A DNA stretch of 64,000 bases from Alloyangia mangrovi (GCF_002300555.2 NZ_NTHN02000029.1:1-64000), one strand, 5' to 3'; shown: positions 27,778 through 38,518, counted from the first letter of the stretch. The notes: generated by a model not told the origin, from the sequence alone. Numbers and translations are program-made.

Positions 27778-28338
27778 TTACGCGGCCTTGCGGTTGTGCT
27801 GACCTTCCTCGATCTCCTCGACGATCTTCGCCACGAAGTCCTTCAGGTCGTCCGGTTTACGGCTGGTGACGATGCCCTTGTCGCAGGCCACCGGCTCATC
27901 GACCCAATGGCCACCCGCGTTCACCACGTCGGTCTTCACCGAGTGGTAAGAGGTGACCTCGCGGCCCTTCACGATGCCCGCCTCGACCAGCACCCAAGGC
28001 GCATGGCAGACGGCGGCAATGACCTTGCCCTCGTTGTGGAAATCCTTGACGAGGTTGATGACCGCGGGTTCGACCCGCAGCAGGTCGGGATTGATCTGGC
28101 CGCCCGGGATCACCAGCGCGTCGTAATCATGAGAGTTGATCTCGGAGATCTTGGCGTCGGCCTCGGCCTCGCGGCCCCAGTCGGCACCCTCCCAGCCCTT
28201 GATCCGCTGGCCGTCGAGCGTGGCCACGTGGACCTCGGCGCCCTTCATGCGCAGCTGGTCGCGGGGGAATTCCAGTTCCGACTGTTCGAAACCATTGGTG
28301 GCAATGATCAGGATTTTGGCCTTATCGATGGCAGTCAT
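27778..28338 (-). CDS. DJ-1/PfpI (YhbO/YraA-like) family protein
   Basis: Protein of 186 residues in the type 1 glutamine amidotransferase-like fold. The nucleophile cysteine is in AAVCHAPWVL, preceded by a Glu near the N-terminus (GFEQSELEFP). Relatives act as deglycases, proteases or stress proteins in the cytoplasm, and the true activity of this one is open. The start at 28338 has AAGGAGG upstream. It is a single-gene unit with its own terminator. Confidence 0.92.
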   Translation of the reverse strand: MTAIDKAKILIIATNGFEQSELEFPRDQLRMKGAEVHVATLDGQRIKGWEGADWGREAEADAKISEINSHDYDALVIPGGQINPDLLRVEPAVINLVKDFHNEGKVIAAVCHAPWVLVEAGIVKGREVTSYHSVKTDVVNAGGHWVDEPVACDKGIVTSRKPDDLKDFVAKIVEEIEEGQHNRKAA

Positions 28339-28491
28339 GGGGTGCCTCCTTCCATCTGTCTTACAATCCGGCGCCGGTTCGGCGCCTCTGGACAAGCAAC
28401 GGGAGGGCCCCGGCCTGTGTTCCAAGAAACACGGACACGGGTTTTTGACAGGCGGGCGGGAACCTGCGCGGCCCGGAAAGGCCGCGCGGTC

Positions 28492-29422
28492 TCAGCGATG
28501 GCTGCGGGTCCAGGGCTCGGCGCCCTTCACATCCACGAAGACGCGGTAGACCGAGCTGGTCGCGGTGATGTACATCCGCTGCCCATCCGTCCCGCCGAAG
28601 CAGAGGTTGGCGACCACCTCGGGCACGAGGATCTTGCCCAGCAGCGTGCCGTCCGGCGCGAAGCAATGCACCCCGTCCCCGGCCGAAGACCACAGGTTGC
28701 CCTCGATGTCGCAGCGCATCCCATCGGGCAGCCCGCAGTCGAGCGTGGCGAAATCCCCGAGCGGGGTCAGCCTGCCGCCTTCAACCGCGTACTTGCGGAT
28801 CACCGAAGGCACGCTGTCGTCATGGCTCGATCCGCTCTCGGCGACATAGAGCAGCCGCTCGTCGGACGAGAAGCAGAGCCCGTTGGGCTGCGCGAAGTCC
28901 GAGATCACCGGCACCGGCGCGCCGCCCTCGGGCGCGATGCGGAAGACATGGCGGGCGGATTGCTCGGGCTCGGCGCGGTTGCCCTCGAAGTTCGAGATGA
29001 TGCCGTAGGTCGGATCGGTGAACCACACGGCGCCGTCGGAGCTCACCACCACGTCGTTCGGCGAATTGAGCCGCCTGCCCTCGTGCTCGGAGGCCAGCAC
29101 CTTAAGCGAGCCGTCATACTCGGTCCGCACCACGTCACGCGTCCCATGCCTACAGCCCACCAGCCGCCCCCCCGGGATCGCGGGTGTTGCCGTTGTTGAA
29201 CTGGCTCTGCTCGCGGAAGACGCTGAGCCCCTGCCCCTCGGTCCATTGGTACATCGTCTGCGAGGGGATCTCGGAGAAGATCAGCGCATTCCGGTCGCCG
29301 AACCACACCGGCCCCTCGGTCCAGGTGAAGCCGGTGCAGAGCTGCTCGAGCTTGCCCATCGGGTGGACGAGCCGGCGGAAGCGCTCGTCGCGGATCTCCA
29401 GATGCTCGGGCGTGCGGATCAT
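28492..29422 (-). pseudogene. SMP-30/gluconolactonase family gene, frame broken at a G7 run
   Basis: SMP-30-type beta-propeller lactonase, predicted to hydrolyse a sugar lactone. Its N-terminal part (MIRTPEHLEIRDERF, FTWTEGPVWFGDRNALIFSEIP) is in one frame and the rest (NSPNDVVVSSDGAVWFTDPTYG, ending WTRSHR) is in the next. The break is at seven C on the plus strand (29167-29173). With six, the frame would read NTRDPGGRLVGCRHG without interruption. Everything else in the gene looks intact, including metal-site residues Glu (TEGP) and Asn/Asp (SPND, DPTYG). So this may be a sequencing error, a recent lesion or a slippage site. It overlaps the upstream permease stop by an ATGA. Confidence 0.85.
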
Positions 29423-30355
29423 CTCTGGACCCTCCTCGTGCTGGCGGCAATGACGATGCCAATGATGATGAGACCGGTCAGCACCATGCGAACCCCGGCA
29501 CCGGCGCCGTAGGAGTTGAGCATGGAGACGACGAGGAACATGAAGAGCGAGGCGCCCCAGACGCCGGGCACGTTGGAGCTGCCCCCGGCGATCGAGGTGC
29601 CGCCGATGACCACCACGGCGATCGACATCAGCAGGTACTCGGCCCCCATGTTGAGCGCCGCGCCGCCCGAGAAGCTGGCCAGCAGGTAGCCGGCGATGGC
29701 GGCAAAGACGGTGACAGCGAGGTAGGTGGCGGCGCGCACCGCCTCGACCGGCACGCCTGCAAGCCGCGCGGCGCGCAGGTTCTGCCCCGAGGCCAGCAGC
29801 CAGCGCCCCCAGACCGAGCGCTCGAGCAGCAACCATATCAGGATCGACAGGCCCAGGCCGACCAGCGCCACGTTGGGAATGCCCATGGTGCGACCGGTGG
29901 CGAACTCCGCCAACCCCGCGGGCGGCTTGATCCGCAGGCCACGGTTCGACCAGATCGCCAGCGACTGGTAGATGAGCGACGCGGCGAGCGTCGCAATGAT
30001 CGGCGGCAGCCGCAGCAGGTAAATGAGCGCGAAGTTGGCAAGCCCCGTGCCGAGGCCCACGAGCACCGCCACGCCGAGCCCCATCCACGCGGTGCCCGGA
30101 TCCGAGCCCATCGCCTTCAGCGCCAAGGTGCCCGAAAGCGTCATCGTCGCCGGAATGGACAGGTCGACGTTGCCCGGCCCCAGCGTGATCACCAGCATCT
30201 GCCCGAGCCCGACGATGGCGGCGAAGGCGCCGAAACTGAGCGCGGCATAGGCCAGCTCTCCGGCCCCGCGCCCCCCCGGTCAGCGCCACGGTCAGCGCAA
30301 AGGCGGCGGCGGCGGCGACCCAGGACCAGATCCAAGGTTTCGAGATGAGTTTCAT
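29419..30355 (-). pseudogene. Sugar ABC permease gene (RbsC-like), frame broken at a G7 run
   Basis: Membrane permease of the ribose/galactofuranose type. The first residues (MKLISKPWIWSWVAAAAAF) are in one frame. The rest, with GQMLVITLGPGNVDLSIPATMTLSG and many hydrophobic segments, is in another. The switch is at seven C on the plus strand (30271-30277); six would restore LTGGRGAGELAYAALSF. Apart from this break the sequence looks well kept. The second permease of the pair is encoded just upstream at 30366. The same kind of break occurs in the next gene, which suggests a common cause. Confidence 0.85.
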
Positions 30356-30365
30356 GCGCGCCTCT

Positions 30366-31295
30366 TCATGCCTGCGCGTCGCGGCGTGTGAAGAGCAGCC
30401 GCGCCGTCAGGACAAGGATCAGGATCGCCCCCTGCGCGCCGATCTGCCAATCGGGCGAGAGCCGCAGGAAGCTCAGGAAGGAGGCGGCGAGCGTCAGCGT
30501 CAGCGCGCCGATGACGGCGCCGACCGGGCTGACCTTGCCCCCGGTGAACTCGCCGCCGCCGAGGATCACCCCCGCGATGGACAAGAGCGTGTAGCGCAGA
30601 GCGATATTGGCATCGGCAGAGGTCGTGAGCCCGACCAGCGCCATTCCCGCGAAGACCCCGAAGAGCCCGGCCAGCCCGTAGGCCAGCGCCTTGAGCCGCA
30701 CCACCGGCCAGCCCGCGCGCTGCACCGAGCGGGCGTTGCCGCCGACGCCGCGCAGCACCGTGCCGAGGCCGGAGCGGATCACCAGCAGGTGGGTCACCAC
30801 GGCAATGATCACCGAGGCGCAGACGGCCATGGGGATGTAGGGTGGCTTGACGGTCATCAGCGTGCGCAGCCAACCAGGGCTGCTGCCTCCTGGCGACGGC
30901 AGGATGAACAGCGCCAGCCCGCCCCAGACGAAGGACATGCCCAGCGTCACCACGATGGCCGGAAGCTCGAGCGCGTGGATCACCGCGCCCAAGGCCGCGT
31001 AGCACAGCACCAGCGCCAGCAGGATCAGCGCCCCGAGCATCGGGCTGTCGTTCAGGAAGGTCGCGGTGATGCAGGCCACCAGCGACACGAAGGCCCCGAG
31101 CGACAGGTCGATGTCGTTGACCATGATGATCATCATCTGCGCGATGGTCGCCAGCGCGATCGGCACCGCGAGGTTGAAGAGCAGGTTGATGCCGAAGTAG
31201 CTCATCGCCCGCGGCTGCATGTAGAATGTGGCCGCCAGCAGCACCGCCAACGAGACCACAGGCAGCAGGATACGGTATCTTGCAAAGAAACCCAT
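30366..31295 (-). CDS. Sugar ABC transporter permease (RbsC-like)
   Basis: Polytopic membrane protein of 309 residues, with about eight to ten hydrophobic segments, that forms half of the import channel. The stretch MIIMVNDIDLSLGAFVSLVACITA is the typical RbsC/BPD_transp_2 motif, and AGVILGGGEFTGGKVSPVGAVIGAL lies near the C-terminus. It follows the ATPase gene with no gap and precedes the second permease by 10 nt. Confidence 0.93.
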   Translation of the reverse strand: MGFFARYRILLPVVSLAVLLAATFYMQPRAMSYFGINLLFNLAVPIALATIAQMMIIMVNDIDLSLGAFVSLVACITATFLNDSPMLGALILLALVLCYAALGAVIHALELPAIVVTLGMSFVWGGLALFILPSPGGSSPGWLRTLMTVKPPYIPMAVCASVIIAVVTHLLVIRSGLGTVLRGVGGNARSVQRAGWPVVRLKALAYGLAGLFGVFAGMALVGLTTSADANIALRYTLLSIAGVILGGGEFTGGKVSPVGAVIGALTLTLAASFLSFLRLSPDWQIGAQGAILILVLTARLLFTRRDAQA

Positions 31296-32726
31296 TCAGG
31301 CCCCTTCCATCTCGAAGGAGGCCTCGAGGATGCGCTCCTCGGTGATCGCCTCGCCGGTCAGCTCGGCGGAAATCTCGCTATTGCGGAACACGAAGACCCG
31401 GTCGCACTGGCAGACCTCCTCGGTCTCGGTCGAATACCACAGGAAGGTGCGGCCCTTGGCGGCCTCGGCGCGGATCATGGCATAGACGTCCTGCTTGGTG
31501 CCCACGTCGACCCCGCGCATCGGATCGTCCATCACCACCACCGGAGCGGAGGAGGCGAGCGCGCGTGCAAAGAGCACTTTCTGCTGGTTGCCGCCCGAGA
31601 GCGACAGGATGGGGTTGGTCACGTCGTCGGTGCGGATGCCGATGCGCTTTTTCCACTCGGCGGCGACGGCGGCCTCCCTGTCGCGATCGACGAGGCCGCG
31701 TTTCGCGATCTGGGGCAGGATCGAGATCGAGGTATTGCGCAGGATCGACCAGAGCGGCAGCAAGCCGTCGCGTCCCCGGTCCCCGGCGACAAAGACCATG
31801 CCCGCCTCGCGCGGACTGCGCCACGACGAGGTGGCACCGAGGTAGAGCCGGGCCAATGCCTCGGCCTGCCCGTGGCCCGCCAGCCCCGAAAGGCCGACGA
31901 TCTCGCCCTTCCGGGCGCGCAGGCCTTCCGGCGTGTGCAGAACTTCCTCGCCATGCACCCGCGCGGCCTGCGCGGCGGCGGCCTCGGTGGCGACATGGCC
32001 CATGGCATCGACCAGCCCCTGCCGGGTGAAGCCGCCGGCAGCGCGTTCGGCGACCACCTTGCCATCCTTCATCACGAGGATACGGGTCGCCACCTCGAAG
32101 ATCTCGCCCAGCATGTGAGAGATGAAGATCACCGCGCCGCCCTGTGCGCAGAACCGTTTGATGTGGGAGAGCAGCTGTTCGGCGATGCCGGCATCGAGCG
32201 ACGAGGTGGGCTCGTCGAGGATCACCAGCCGTGCCTCGGTGCCGCGCGGGGCGAAACCGATGGCAATCTCGACCATCTGCCGCTCGGCGATGCTGAGCGC
32301 GTCGACCGTCGCGTCGGCGTCGATGCCGTGGCCCGGGAAGACCTCATCCAGCGCGGCGCGGATCTCGGCCCGCGCGGGCGCGCGCCAGTTCATGCCCCTG
32401 AGGGCGGAATGCGAGATGCGCAGGTTCTCGGCCACCGTCAGGTTCGGGCAGAGCGAAAGTTCCTGGAACACCGAGCGAACCCCCGCGGCCAGCGCCGTTG
32501 TCGCCCCGGAAGCCGGAAAGTCGACGGAGCCGGCGGAGGGCGAGAGCCCGCCATTGACCACATTCACAAGCGTGGATTTCCCGGCGCCATTGTGGCCGAC
32601 GAGGCCGAGGCAATCCCCGGGAGAGATGGACAGGCTCACGCCGTCGAGCGCCCTGACCGGACCAAAGTGCTTGGCGGCCCCGGTCAGGGCGACGATCGGC
32701 GCAGCCGGTTCGGCTGCGATGGTCAT
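31296..32726 (-). CDS. Sugar ABC transporter ATP-binding protein (RbsA-like, two domains)
   Basis: Fused dual ATPase of 476 residues that drives import with the two permeases. The first domain has Walker [10 protein letters not shown] (44-52) and Walker [13 protein letters not shown]. Its signature is a weak LSIAERQM form. The second domain lacks a normal Walker A ([11 protein letters not shown]) but keeps the signature LSGGNQQK and a Walker B-like [12 protein letters not shown]. This asymmetry is usual for RbsA-type proteins. It lies between the binding-protein and permease genes. Confidence 0.93.
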   Translation of the reverse strand: MTIAAEPAAPIVALTGAAKHFGPVRALDGVSLSISPGDCLGLVGHNGAGKSTLVNVVNGGLSPSAGSVDFPASGATTALAAGVRSVFQELSLCPNLTVAENLRISHSALRGMNWRAPARAEIRAALDEVFPGHGIDADATVDALSIAERQMVEIAIGFAPRGTEARLVILDEPTSSLDAGIAEQLLSHIKRFCAQGGAVIFISHMLGEIFEVATRILVMKDGKVVAERAAGGFTRQGLVDAMGHVATEAAAAQAARVHGEEVLHTPEGLRARKGEIVGLSGLAGHGQAEALARLYLGATSSWRSPREAGMVFVAGDRGRDGLLPLWSILRNTSISILPQIAKRGLVDRDREAAVAAEWKKRIGIRTDDVTNPILSLSGGNQQKVLFARALASSAPVVVMDDPMRGVDVGTKQDVYAMIRAEAAKGRTFLWYSTETEEVCQCDRVFVFRNSEISAELTGEAITEERILEASFEMEGA

Positions 32727-32732
32727 GGGTAC

Positions 32733-33743
32733 TTACATGGCCCCGGAGATGACGCCCTTGGCGTCGTCGAGCGAGTAGACGGTGTTGGCGACCGAGCCCT
32801 CGGGGGTGGTTTCCAGCGCCTCGTCCAGCGTGTCCTGCGTCACCTTGAGGAAGGGCACAGTCAGATCCTTGGGCACCTCGGCGCCGTCGAGGATCTGCTG
32901 CGCCACCCAGAAGGCCAGCGAGGCCACGCCCGGTGCGATCGACAGCGAGAGCGTCTCGTAGCCATTGGCGTCGCGCTGGTCGGCCCACCACTGCATCTCG
33001 TCCTGGCGGTTGCCGAGCACGATCAGCGGCGTGTCGCGGCCAGCGGCCTTGAAGGCCTGCGCCGCGCCGTAGCCGTCGCCGCCCTGGGTCACCACGCCGA
33101 CCACCTCGGGCAGCGAGGGCAGCACGCCCGCGACGGCCTTCTGCGCCACATCCTGCGCCCAGTCCCCGTGCACCGAGCCGACGATCTTGAACTGCCCGTT
33201 CTCGGCGACGCCTTCCTCGATGCCCGCGTGGATCTCGTCATCCACGAAGACCCCCGCAAGGCCGCGGATCTCGAGCAGGTTGCCGCCCTCGGGCAGGCGG
33301 GTCGCAAGGTATTCGACCTGCTCCTTGCCCATCTGCTTGAAGTCCACCGCGATGCGCCAGGCGCAGGGCGCGGTGACGATGCCGTCGAAACTGACCACGG
33401 TGACACCGGCGTTGCAGGCCTCTTCCACGGCGCCGTTCAACGCCGTCGGCGAGGCGGCATTTAGTATGATCGCGTCATAGCCCTGCAGGATCATGTTCTG
33501 GATCTGCGCGGCCTGCTCCGTGGCCTGGTTCTCGGAGGTGGTATAGGCATCCGCCGCCCCGACCACGCCCTCTTCCACGGCCTTGCCGCCGACCTCCTCG
33601 AAGGTCTGCAGCATTGCCTGCCGCCAGGAGTTGCCCGCATAGTTGTTGGACAGCGCGATGCGCTTGCCCGAGGTGTCAGCTAGCGCACCGCTCGCCGCCA
33701 CGGCAAGCCCGGCCGCGCCGAGCAGCATCATTGTCTTGGTCAT
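32733..33743 (-). CDS. Sugar ABC transporter substrate-binding protein (RbsB-like)
   Basis: Periplasmic binding protein of 336 residues in the peripla_BP_4 family. The signal peptide (MTKTMMLLGAAGLAVAASGALA) is followed by KRIALSNNYAGNSWRQAML. The pattern QAAQIQNMILQGYDAIILNAASPTAL is typical of the ribose/galactose/galactofuranose group. The sugar is unknown; an SMP-30 lactonase gene in the same operon suggests an aldose that is oxidised to a lactone. The start at 33743 has GGGAGGGAG upstream. It is the first gene of the minus-strand operon and is divergent from a two-component pair. Confidence 0.93.
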   Translation of the reverse strand: MTKTMMLLGAAGLAVAASGALADTSGKRIALSNNYAGNSWRQAMLQTFEEVGGKAVEEGVVGAADAYTTSENQATEQAAQIQNMILQGYDAIILNAASPTALNGAVEEACNAGVTVVSFDGIVTAPCAWRIAVDFKQMGKEQVEYLATRLPEGGNLLEIRGLAGVFVDDEIHAGIEEGVAENGQFKIVGSVHGDWAQDVAQKAVAGVLPSLPEVVGVVTQGGDGYGAAQAFKAAGRDTPLIVLGNRQDEMQWWADQRDANGYETLSLSIAPGVASLAFWVAQQILDGAEVPKDLTVPFLKVTQDTLDEALETTPEGSVANTVYSLDDAKGVISGAM

Positions 33744-33955
33744 TCTCCCTCCCATCGCCCTATTCCGGGCGCTCACTGGATGCCCGTCCTCCACGGGCTT
33801 GGTCATGCTGCCGTGACGGAAGCCGCGCGTAAAGTGTGCACCCCGCAGATCGGCTGCGGGTTTCCGCATGTCCTCTGCGGGAAAGGGTGTTTTCTTCTTC
33901 GGCAAGACGCGTCATCTTGCGGAGACGCGCAAGAGGAGGCGCGTGGGGAGGGATC

Positions 33956-35188
33956 ATGAATTCACCGCAGATGGCCGCGGCCGTGCGCGCGCGCCGCGCG
34001 CCTTCGGGCGCGCCAATTGGCCACGCCGGGGACTCGACCGAGGTCTTCGAGCGCATGTCCGCACGGCTCTCGACCGAGGTCGAGATCGGCTCGGCGCTCA
34101 CCGCCGTCGCACCCGAGATCGCCACCTTGCTGCCCTTCAGCCATGTCGACATCTGCCTGCACGACACCCCGGGCTGGGTGGTCAGTTACGAGGCCGGGAT
34201 CGAGACCCGCTGGTCGCAGCGCCGCACCCGGGTGCAATACTCGCCGGTGCGCGACGTGCTGCAGGGGCGCAGCGCGGCAATGCTCTCGGCCAATGCCATG
34301 GAGGATCCGCAGCAGACCTTCCCCGGCGCCTGCTGCGAGCCGATCCTGAATCACCGGCTGCGGGCCCGGATCACCGTGCCGCTGCGAGTCATGGGCAAGG
34401 TCACCGGCACGCTCAATTTCTCGCATGGCACCAAGGGGTTCTACGGCCCCGAGCAGGTCCCGCTGGCGCAGGCGCTGGCCGATCTGCTCGCCCCGTGGTT
34501 CCACGCGCTGCACGGCGCGGCGAAGGCCAGCCAGGCGGCGCAGCTGCGCGCCCGGGCGCAGGAGCAGGCCGAGGGGCTGCGGCAGGGCGCGCTCGAACTC
34601 ACGCAGACCCTTGAGCAGGAGCGCCAGCGCATCGGCATGGACCTGCACGACCAGACGCTCGCCGACCTCACCCGCATCCTGCGCGAGCTGACCGGCGAGG
34701 CGCCGCTCGACCGCGACTTGCTGGCCGAGCGCGTGACCGACACGATCGACGACCTGCGCGCGCTGATCGACACCGCAGTGCCCACCCTGCTCGATCTCTT
34801 CGGCTTCGCCCACGCGGTGCGGGTGCATCTCGAGCGCGCCGTGGGTGCCGAGCCCGTGGAGGTGGATGTCGAGGACGAGACCGACGGCGCCCCCGACCGG
34901 CTCGGCACCACTGCGCGCACCGCGCTCTTTCGTATCACGCAGGAGGCGATCAACAACGCCGCCCGCCATGCCCGGGCGCACCGCATCCTTGTCACCGTCT
35001 GCTCGGAGCCGCAGGACCGCCTCCGCATCTCAATCAGCGACGACGGCATCGGCATCGGCCCCGAAGTTGGCCGCCGTTCGGGCCTGTCGCACCTGCGCAC
35101 CCGCGCCCATCTCATCGGCGCGGATCTCGAAATCGTCTCCGACGCGGGCACTCGCGTCACCGTCACCCTCCCGGAAACCCCCGCATGA
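33956..35188 (+). CDS. GAF-domain sensor histidine kinase (HisKA_3, NarL type)
   Basis: Soluble sensor kinase of 410 residues. A GAF domain spans about residues 35-185. The HisKA_3 phosphoacceptor is His231 in ERQRIGMDLHDQTLADL, and the HATPase domain has an N-box around ITQEAINNAARHA (327-339) and GDIG-like DDGIGIG. No membrane segments are seen. It overlaps nothing upstream but is coupled to the regulator gene 13 nt downstream. It is divergent from the sugar ABC operon, so it may control it; this is inference. GGGAGGGAT precedes the start at 33956. Confidence 0.93.
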   Translation: MNSPQMAAAVRARRAPSGAPIGHAGDSTEVFERMSARLSTEVEIGSALTAVAPEIATLLPFSHVDICLHDTPGWVVSYEAGIETRWSQRRTRVQYSPVRDVLQGRSAAMLSANAMEDPQQTFPGACCEPILNHRLRARITVPLRVMGKVTGTLNFSHGTKGFYGPEQVPLAQALADLLAPWFHALHGAAKASQAAQLRARAQEQAEGLRQGALELTQTLEQERQRIGMDLHDQTLADLTRILRELTGEAPLDRDLLAERVTDTIDDLRALIDTAVPTLLDLFGFAHAVRVHLERAVGAEPVEVDVEDETDGAPDRLGTTARTALFRITQEAINNAARHARAHRILVTVCSEPQDRLRISISDDGIGIGPEVGRRSGLSHLRTRAHLIGADLEIVSDAGTRVTVTLPETPA

Positions 35189-35201
35189 AAGTCCTTCCCC
35201 T

Positions 35202-35927
35202 ATGAAAGTCCTGCTTGTCGAGGATGACCAGTTCCACGCGTCCTACCTGCAGGACGCACTCGCCGAGGCCCTGCCCGAGGTGACCGAGATGCTGCACGCC
35301 ACCGACGGTGCGGCGGGCGAGGCCGAGGCCCGCTCGGCCCATATCGAGGCGGTGGTGATGGACCTGCAGATGGACGGCCGCAACGGCATCGAGGCAGCGC
35401 GCGCGATCTGGGCCGAGCGCCCGGGCACCCGCATCCTCTTCTGGTCCAACTATTCGGACGAGGCCTATCTGCGCGGCATCTCCCGCATCGTGCCCGAGGA
35501 CAGCGCCTATGGCTACGTGCTCAAGACCGCCACCCGCGAGCGGCTGAAACTGGCGCTGCGGGCGGTGCTGCTCGAGGGGCAGATCATGGTCGACCGCGAG
35601 ATCCATCGCCTGCAGCGCCGCAGCGCCTCGCCGCGCAACGCGCTCGACGACAGCGAATACGCAGTGTTGCTGGACCTGGCGCTGGGGCTGCAGGACAAGC
35701 TGATCGCCGAGCGCCGCGGCATGTCGCTGCGCACCGTGCAGAACCGGCTGCTCTCGCTCTACGACAAGCTCGGCGTGGACGGCGAGGACGTCGGCCCGGC
35801 GCTCAACAAGCGGGTGAAGGCGCTGTCGCGCGCCTTCACCACCCGCACGCTGAACGTCGAGACATTGGAAAGCGCGCAGCGCGACTACGAGCGCTGGCTG
35901 GCGGGGCGGGCAAGATCGGTGCACTAG
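35202..35927 (+). CDS. LuxR/NarL-type response regulator
   Basis: Regulator of 241 residues with an N-terminal receiver: acidic pair Glu7/Asp8-9, phosphoacceptor Asp54 in VVMDLQMDG, and Lys108. The C-terminal LuxR-like helix-turn-helix includes [34 protein letters not shown]. It is the partner of the GAF kinase. The start at 35202 repeats the 11-base ATGAAAGTCCT that also occurs at the kinase end (35185-35195) in another frame. The C-terminal tail beyond the HTH is longer than usual. Confidence 0.92.
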   Translation: MKVLLVEDDQFHASYLQDALAEALPEVTEMLHATDGAAGEAEARSAHIEAVVMDLQMDGRNGIEAARAIWAERPGTRILFWSNYSDEAYLRGISRIVPEDSAYGYVLKTATRERLKLALRAVLLEGQIMVDREIHRLQRRSASPRNALDDSEYAVLLDLALGLQDKLIAERRGMSLRTVQNRLLSLYDKLGVDGEDVGPALNKRVKALSRAFTTRTLNVETLESAQRDYERWLAGRARSVH

Positions 35928-36039
35928 GCCGCGAGGTTCGGGGGCGCGCAAGGATCAGCCGCCCCTTACGCGCCCTCTTGGCGCAGCCGCGCGGCGGGGC
36001 TACACCGGCCTTCTCGAAGACCCAGAGGAGGCCGCCCCC

Positions 36040-38409
36040 GTGTTGACCCAGCCCGTGGACACCCAGACCCGTATCGCCAGCACCATCGCCCGGGAAATCC
36101 AGGCCAGTCCGAAACAGGTGACGGCGGCGGTCGAGCTGCTCGACGGCGGCGCCACGGTGCCCTTCGTGGCGCGCTACCGGAAGGAAGTTACCGGCGGTCT
36201 CGACGACACGCAGCTGCGCAATCTCGCCGAGCGCCTCACCTACCTGCGGGAGCTGGAAGCCCGCCGAGTCTCGATCCGCGACTCGATCAAGGAGCAGGGA
36301 AAGCTCACCGATGCGCTTGAGAAATCCATCGCCGGTGCCGAGACCAAGGCCGCGCTCGAGGACATCTACCTGCCCTACAAGCCCAAGCGCCGCACCCGCG
36401 CGATGATCGCCCGCGAGAACGGGCTCGAGCCGCTGCTTCGCGCAATCGTCTCCGACCGCGGCGCCGATCCCGCCAAGCTGGCCGAAACCTACCTCGGCGA
36501 GAGCGTCACCGACGCGAAGGCCGCGCTGGAGGGCGCCCGCGACATCCTCGGCGAAGAGCTGACCGAGAACGCGACCCTCCTTGGCAGCCTGCGCGAGTTC
36601 ATGCGCGCCGAGGCGTTCATCTCGGCCAAGGTCGCGCCGGGCAAAGAGCAGGAGGGGGCCAAGTTCTCCGACTATTTCGACCATCGCGAGAAATGGGCCG
36701 ATATTCCATCGCACCGCGCGCTGGCGATCCTGCGCGCCTCGAAGGAAGAGGTGGTGACAGTCGACATCGCGCCCGATCCCGAGGTCTCGACCCGCCGCGG
36801 CGAGGACATCGTGGCCAGCGCAATCGGCATCCACAGCGACGCCCCCGGCGACCGGTGGCTGCGCGGCGTCGCCGACTGGACATGGCGGGTGAAGCTGAGC
36901 CTTTCCATGTACGTCGACCTGATGACCGAGCTGCGCCGCCGCGCCCATGAAGAGGCGATCAACGTCTTTGCCCGCAACCTCAAGGACCTGCTGCTCGCCG
37001 CCCCCGCCGGGAGCAAAGCGACGCTGGGCCTCGACCCGGGCATCCGGACGGGCGTGAAATGCGCCGTGGTGGACGCAACCGGCAAGCTGCTAGACACCGC
37101 GACGATCTACCCCTTCCAGCCCAAGAACGACACGCGCGGCGCCACCGCCACGCTGATGGAGCTGATCTCCCGCCACAAGATCGAGCTCATCGCCATCGGC
37201 AACGGCACTGCCAGTCGCGAGACCGAGCGCCTTGTCGGCGACGTGCTGAAGCTGCTGCCCGCCGCGGTGAAGAAGCCGACCAAGGTGGTGGTCTCGGAAG
37301 CCGGCGCCTCGGTCTACTCGGCCTCGGAGACCGCGGCCAAGGAATTCCCCGATCTCGACGTCTCGCTGCGGGGTGCCGTGTCGATCGCCCGCCGCCTGCA
37401 GGACCCGCTGGCCGAGCTGGTGAAGATCGAACCGCAGAGCATCGGCGTCGGGCAATACCAGCACGACGTCGACCAGCGCAAACTGGCACAGACGCTGGAA
37501 GCGGTGGTCGAGGACGCGGTGAACGCCGTCGGCGTCGATCTCAACACCGCCTCCGCTCCGCTGCTCGCCCATGTCGCGGGCCTCGGCCCGTCGCTGGCGC
37601 AATCCATCGTCAGCCACCGCGACAGCACCGGCGCCTTCCCCTCTCGCAAGGCGCTCTTGAAGGTTGCCGGACTGGGGCCGAAGGCCTTCGAGCAATGCGC
37701 CGGCTTCCTGCGCATCCGCGACGGCATCGAGCCGCTGGATGCCTCCTCGGTGCACCCAGAAGCCTATGGCGTCGCGCGCAAGATCGTCGCCGCCTGCGGC
37801 CGTGACATTCGCCAGATCATGGGCCAGCCGCAGGCGCTCAAGGGCCTGCGCGCCGAGGCGTTCGTCGACGGCGCCTTCGGTCTTCCGACCGTGCGCGACA
37901 TCCTGTCGGAGCTGGAAAAACCCGGCCGCGACCCGCGCCCCGACTTCGTCACCGCCAGCTTCACCGATGGCGTCGAAGAGATCACCGACCTGCGCCCCGG
38001 CATGATGCTCGAGGGCACGGTGACCAATGTCGCGGCCTTTGGTGCCTTCGTCGACATCGGCGTGCATCAGGATGGGCTGGTGCACGTCAGCCAGCTTGCG
38101 GACCGCTTCGTCAAGGACCCGCATGAGGTGGTGAAGGCCGGCGACGTGGTGAAGGTGCGGGTGACCGAGGTCGACGTGCCGCGCAAGCGCATTGGTCTTT
38201 CCATGCGCAAGGACGGCGCGGGCCGCGAGGCCGCGCAGGAGCGGCGCGCTGCGCCCGACAAGGGCCCACGCGGCAAAGGCGGAACAGGCGGAGGCCGCGG
38301 CGGTAACACCCCGCGCGGGCCGATGAGCGCCGGGCCGAAAGGCGGCTCGGGCGGCGGACAGGGCGCACTCGGCGCGGCGCTTCTGGACGCGATGAAGAAG
38401 AAGCCCTGA
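36040..38409 (+). CDS. tex: Tex-family RNA-binding protein (S1 domain)
   Basis: Conserved nucleic-acid-binding protein of 789 residues, linked to transcription in other bacteria. It shows the Tex N-terminal domain ([18 protein letters not shown]), a YqgF/RuvX-like nuclease-fold domain ([17 protein letters not shown]), helix-hairpin-helix motifs ([33 protein letters not shown]) and an S1 domain (about 651-722). A glycine-rich tail follows. The start is GTG at 36040 with GAGGAG 9 nt upstream. It looks like a single-gene unit. Confidence 0.97.
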   Translation: MLTQPVDTQTRIASTIAREIQASPKQVTAAVELLDGGATVPFVARYRKEVTGGLDDTQLRNLAERLTYLRELEARRVSIRDSIKEQGKLTDALEKSIAGAETKAALEDIYLPYKPKRRTRAMIARENGLEPLLRAIVSDRGADPAKLAETYLGESVTDAKAALEGARDILGEELTENATLLGSLREFMRAEAFISAKVAPGKEQEGAKFSDYFDHREKWADIPSHRALAILRASKEEVVTVDIAPDPEVSTRRGEDIVASAIGIHSDAPGDRWLRGVADWTWRVKLSLSMYVDLMTELRRRAHEEAINVFARNLKDLLLAAPAGSKATLGLDPGIRTGVKCAVVDATGKLLDTATIYPFQPKNDTRGATATLMELISRHKIELIAIGNGTASRETERLVGDVLKLLPAAVKKPTKVVVSEAGASVYSASETAAKEFPDLDVSLRGAVSIARRLQDPLAELVKIEPQSIGVGQYQHDVDQRKLAQTLEAVVEDAVNAVGVDLNTASAPLLAHVAGLGPSLAQSIVSHRDSTGAFPSRKALLKVAGLGPKAFEQCAGFLRIRDGIEPLDASSVHPEAYGVARKIVAACGRDIRQIMGQPQALKGLRAEAFVDGAFGLPTVRDILSELEKPGRDPRPDFVTASFTDGVEEITDLRPGMMLEGTVTNVAAFGAFVDIGVHQDGLVHVSQLADRFVKDPHEVVKAGDVVKVRVTEVDVPRKRIGLSMRKDGAGREAAQERRAAPDKGPRGKGGTGGGRGGNTPRGPMSAGPKGGSGGGQGALGAALLDAMKKKP

Positions 38410-38415
38410 GCGGCA

Positions 38416-38459
38416 CCGGCGCGGAGCCGGGCCAAGCGCCCCCCCTTTCTCCGCGCCGG
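38416..38459. terminator. Perfect GC stem-loop after tex
   Basis: CCGGCGCGGAG (38416-38426) and CTCCGCGCCGG (38449-38459) form an 11-bp perfect stem with a 22-nt loop. No T run follows, so it may be a weak terminator or a 3' end stabiliser. Confidence 0.55.
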
Positions 38460-38518
38460 ACACCGCGCTATGCTCGCCCCGTTCCGCTCACAATCCGGCC
38501 AACGCCCCTATCCTCGCC

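Noticed and set aside
32000-32700. Missing Walker A in the second half of the RbsA-like ATPase as a lesion
   Set aside because: An asymmetric second domain is normal in this family, so it is not evidence of decay.
30345-33464. Plus-strand open frame of over 1000 codons opposite the sugar ABC operon
   Set aside because: It is antisense to well-recognised ATPase, permease and binding-protein genes. Its product is His/Arg/Asp-rich without family motifs, as expected for shadow frames in GC-rich DNA.
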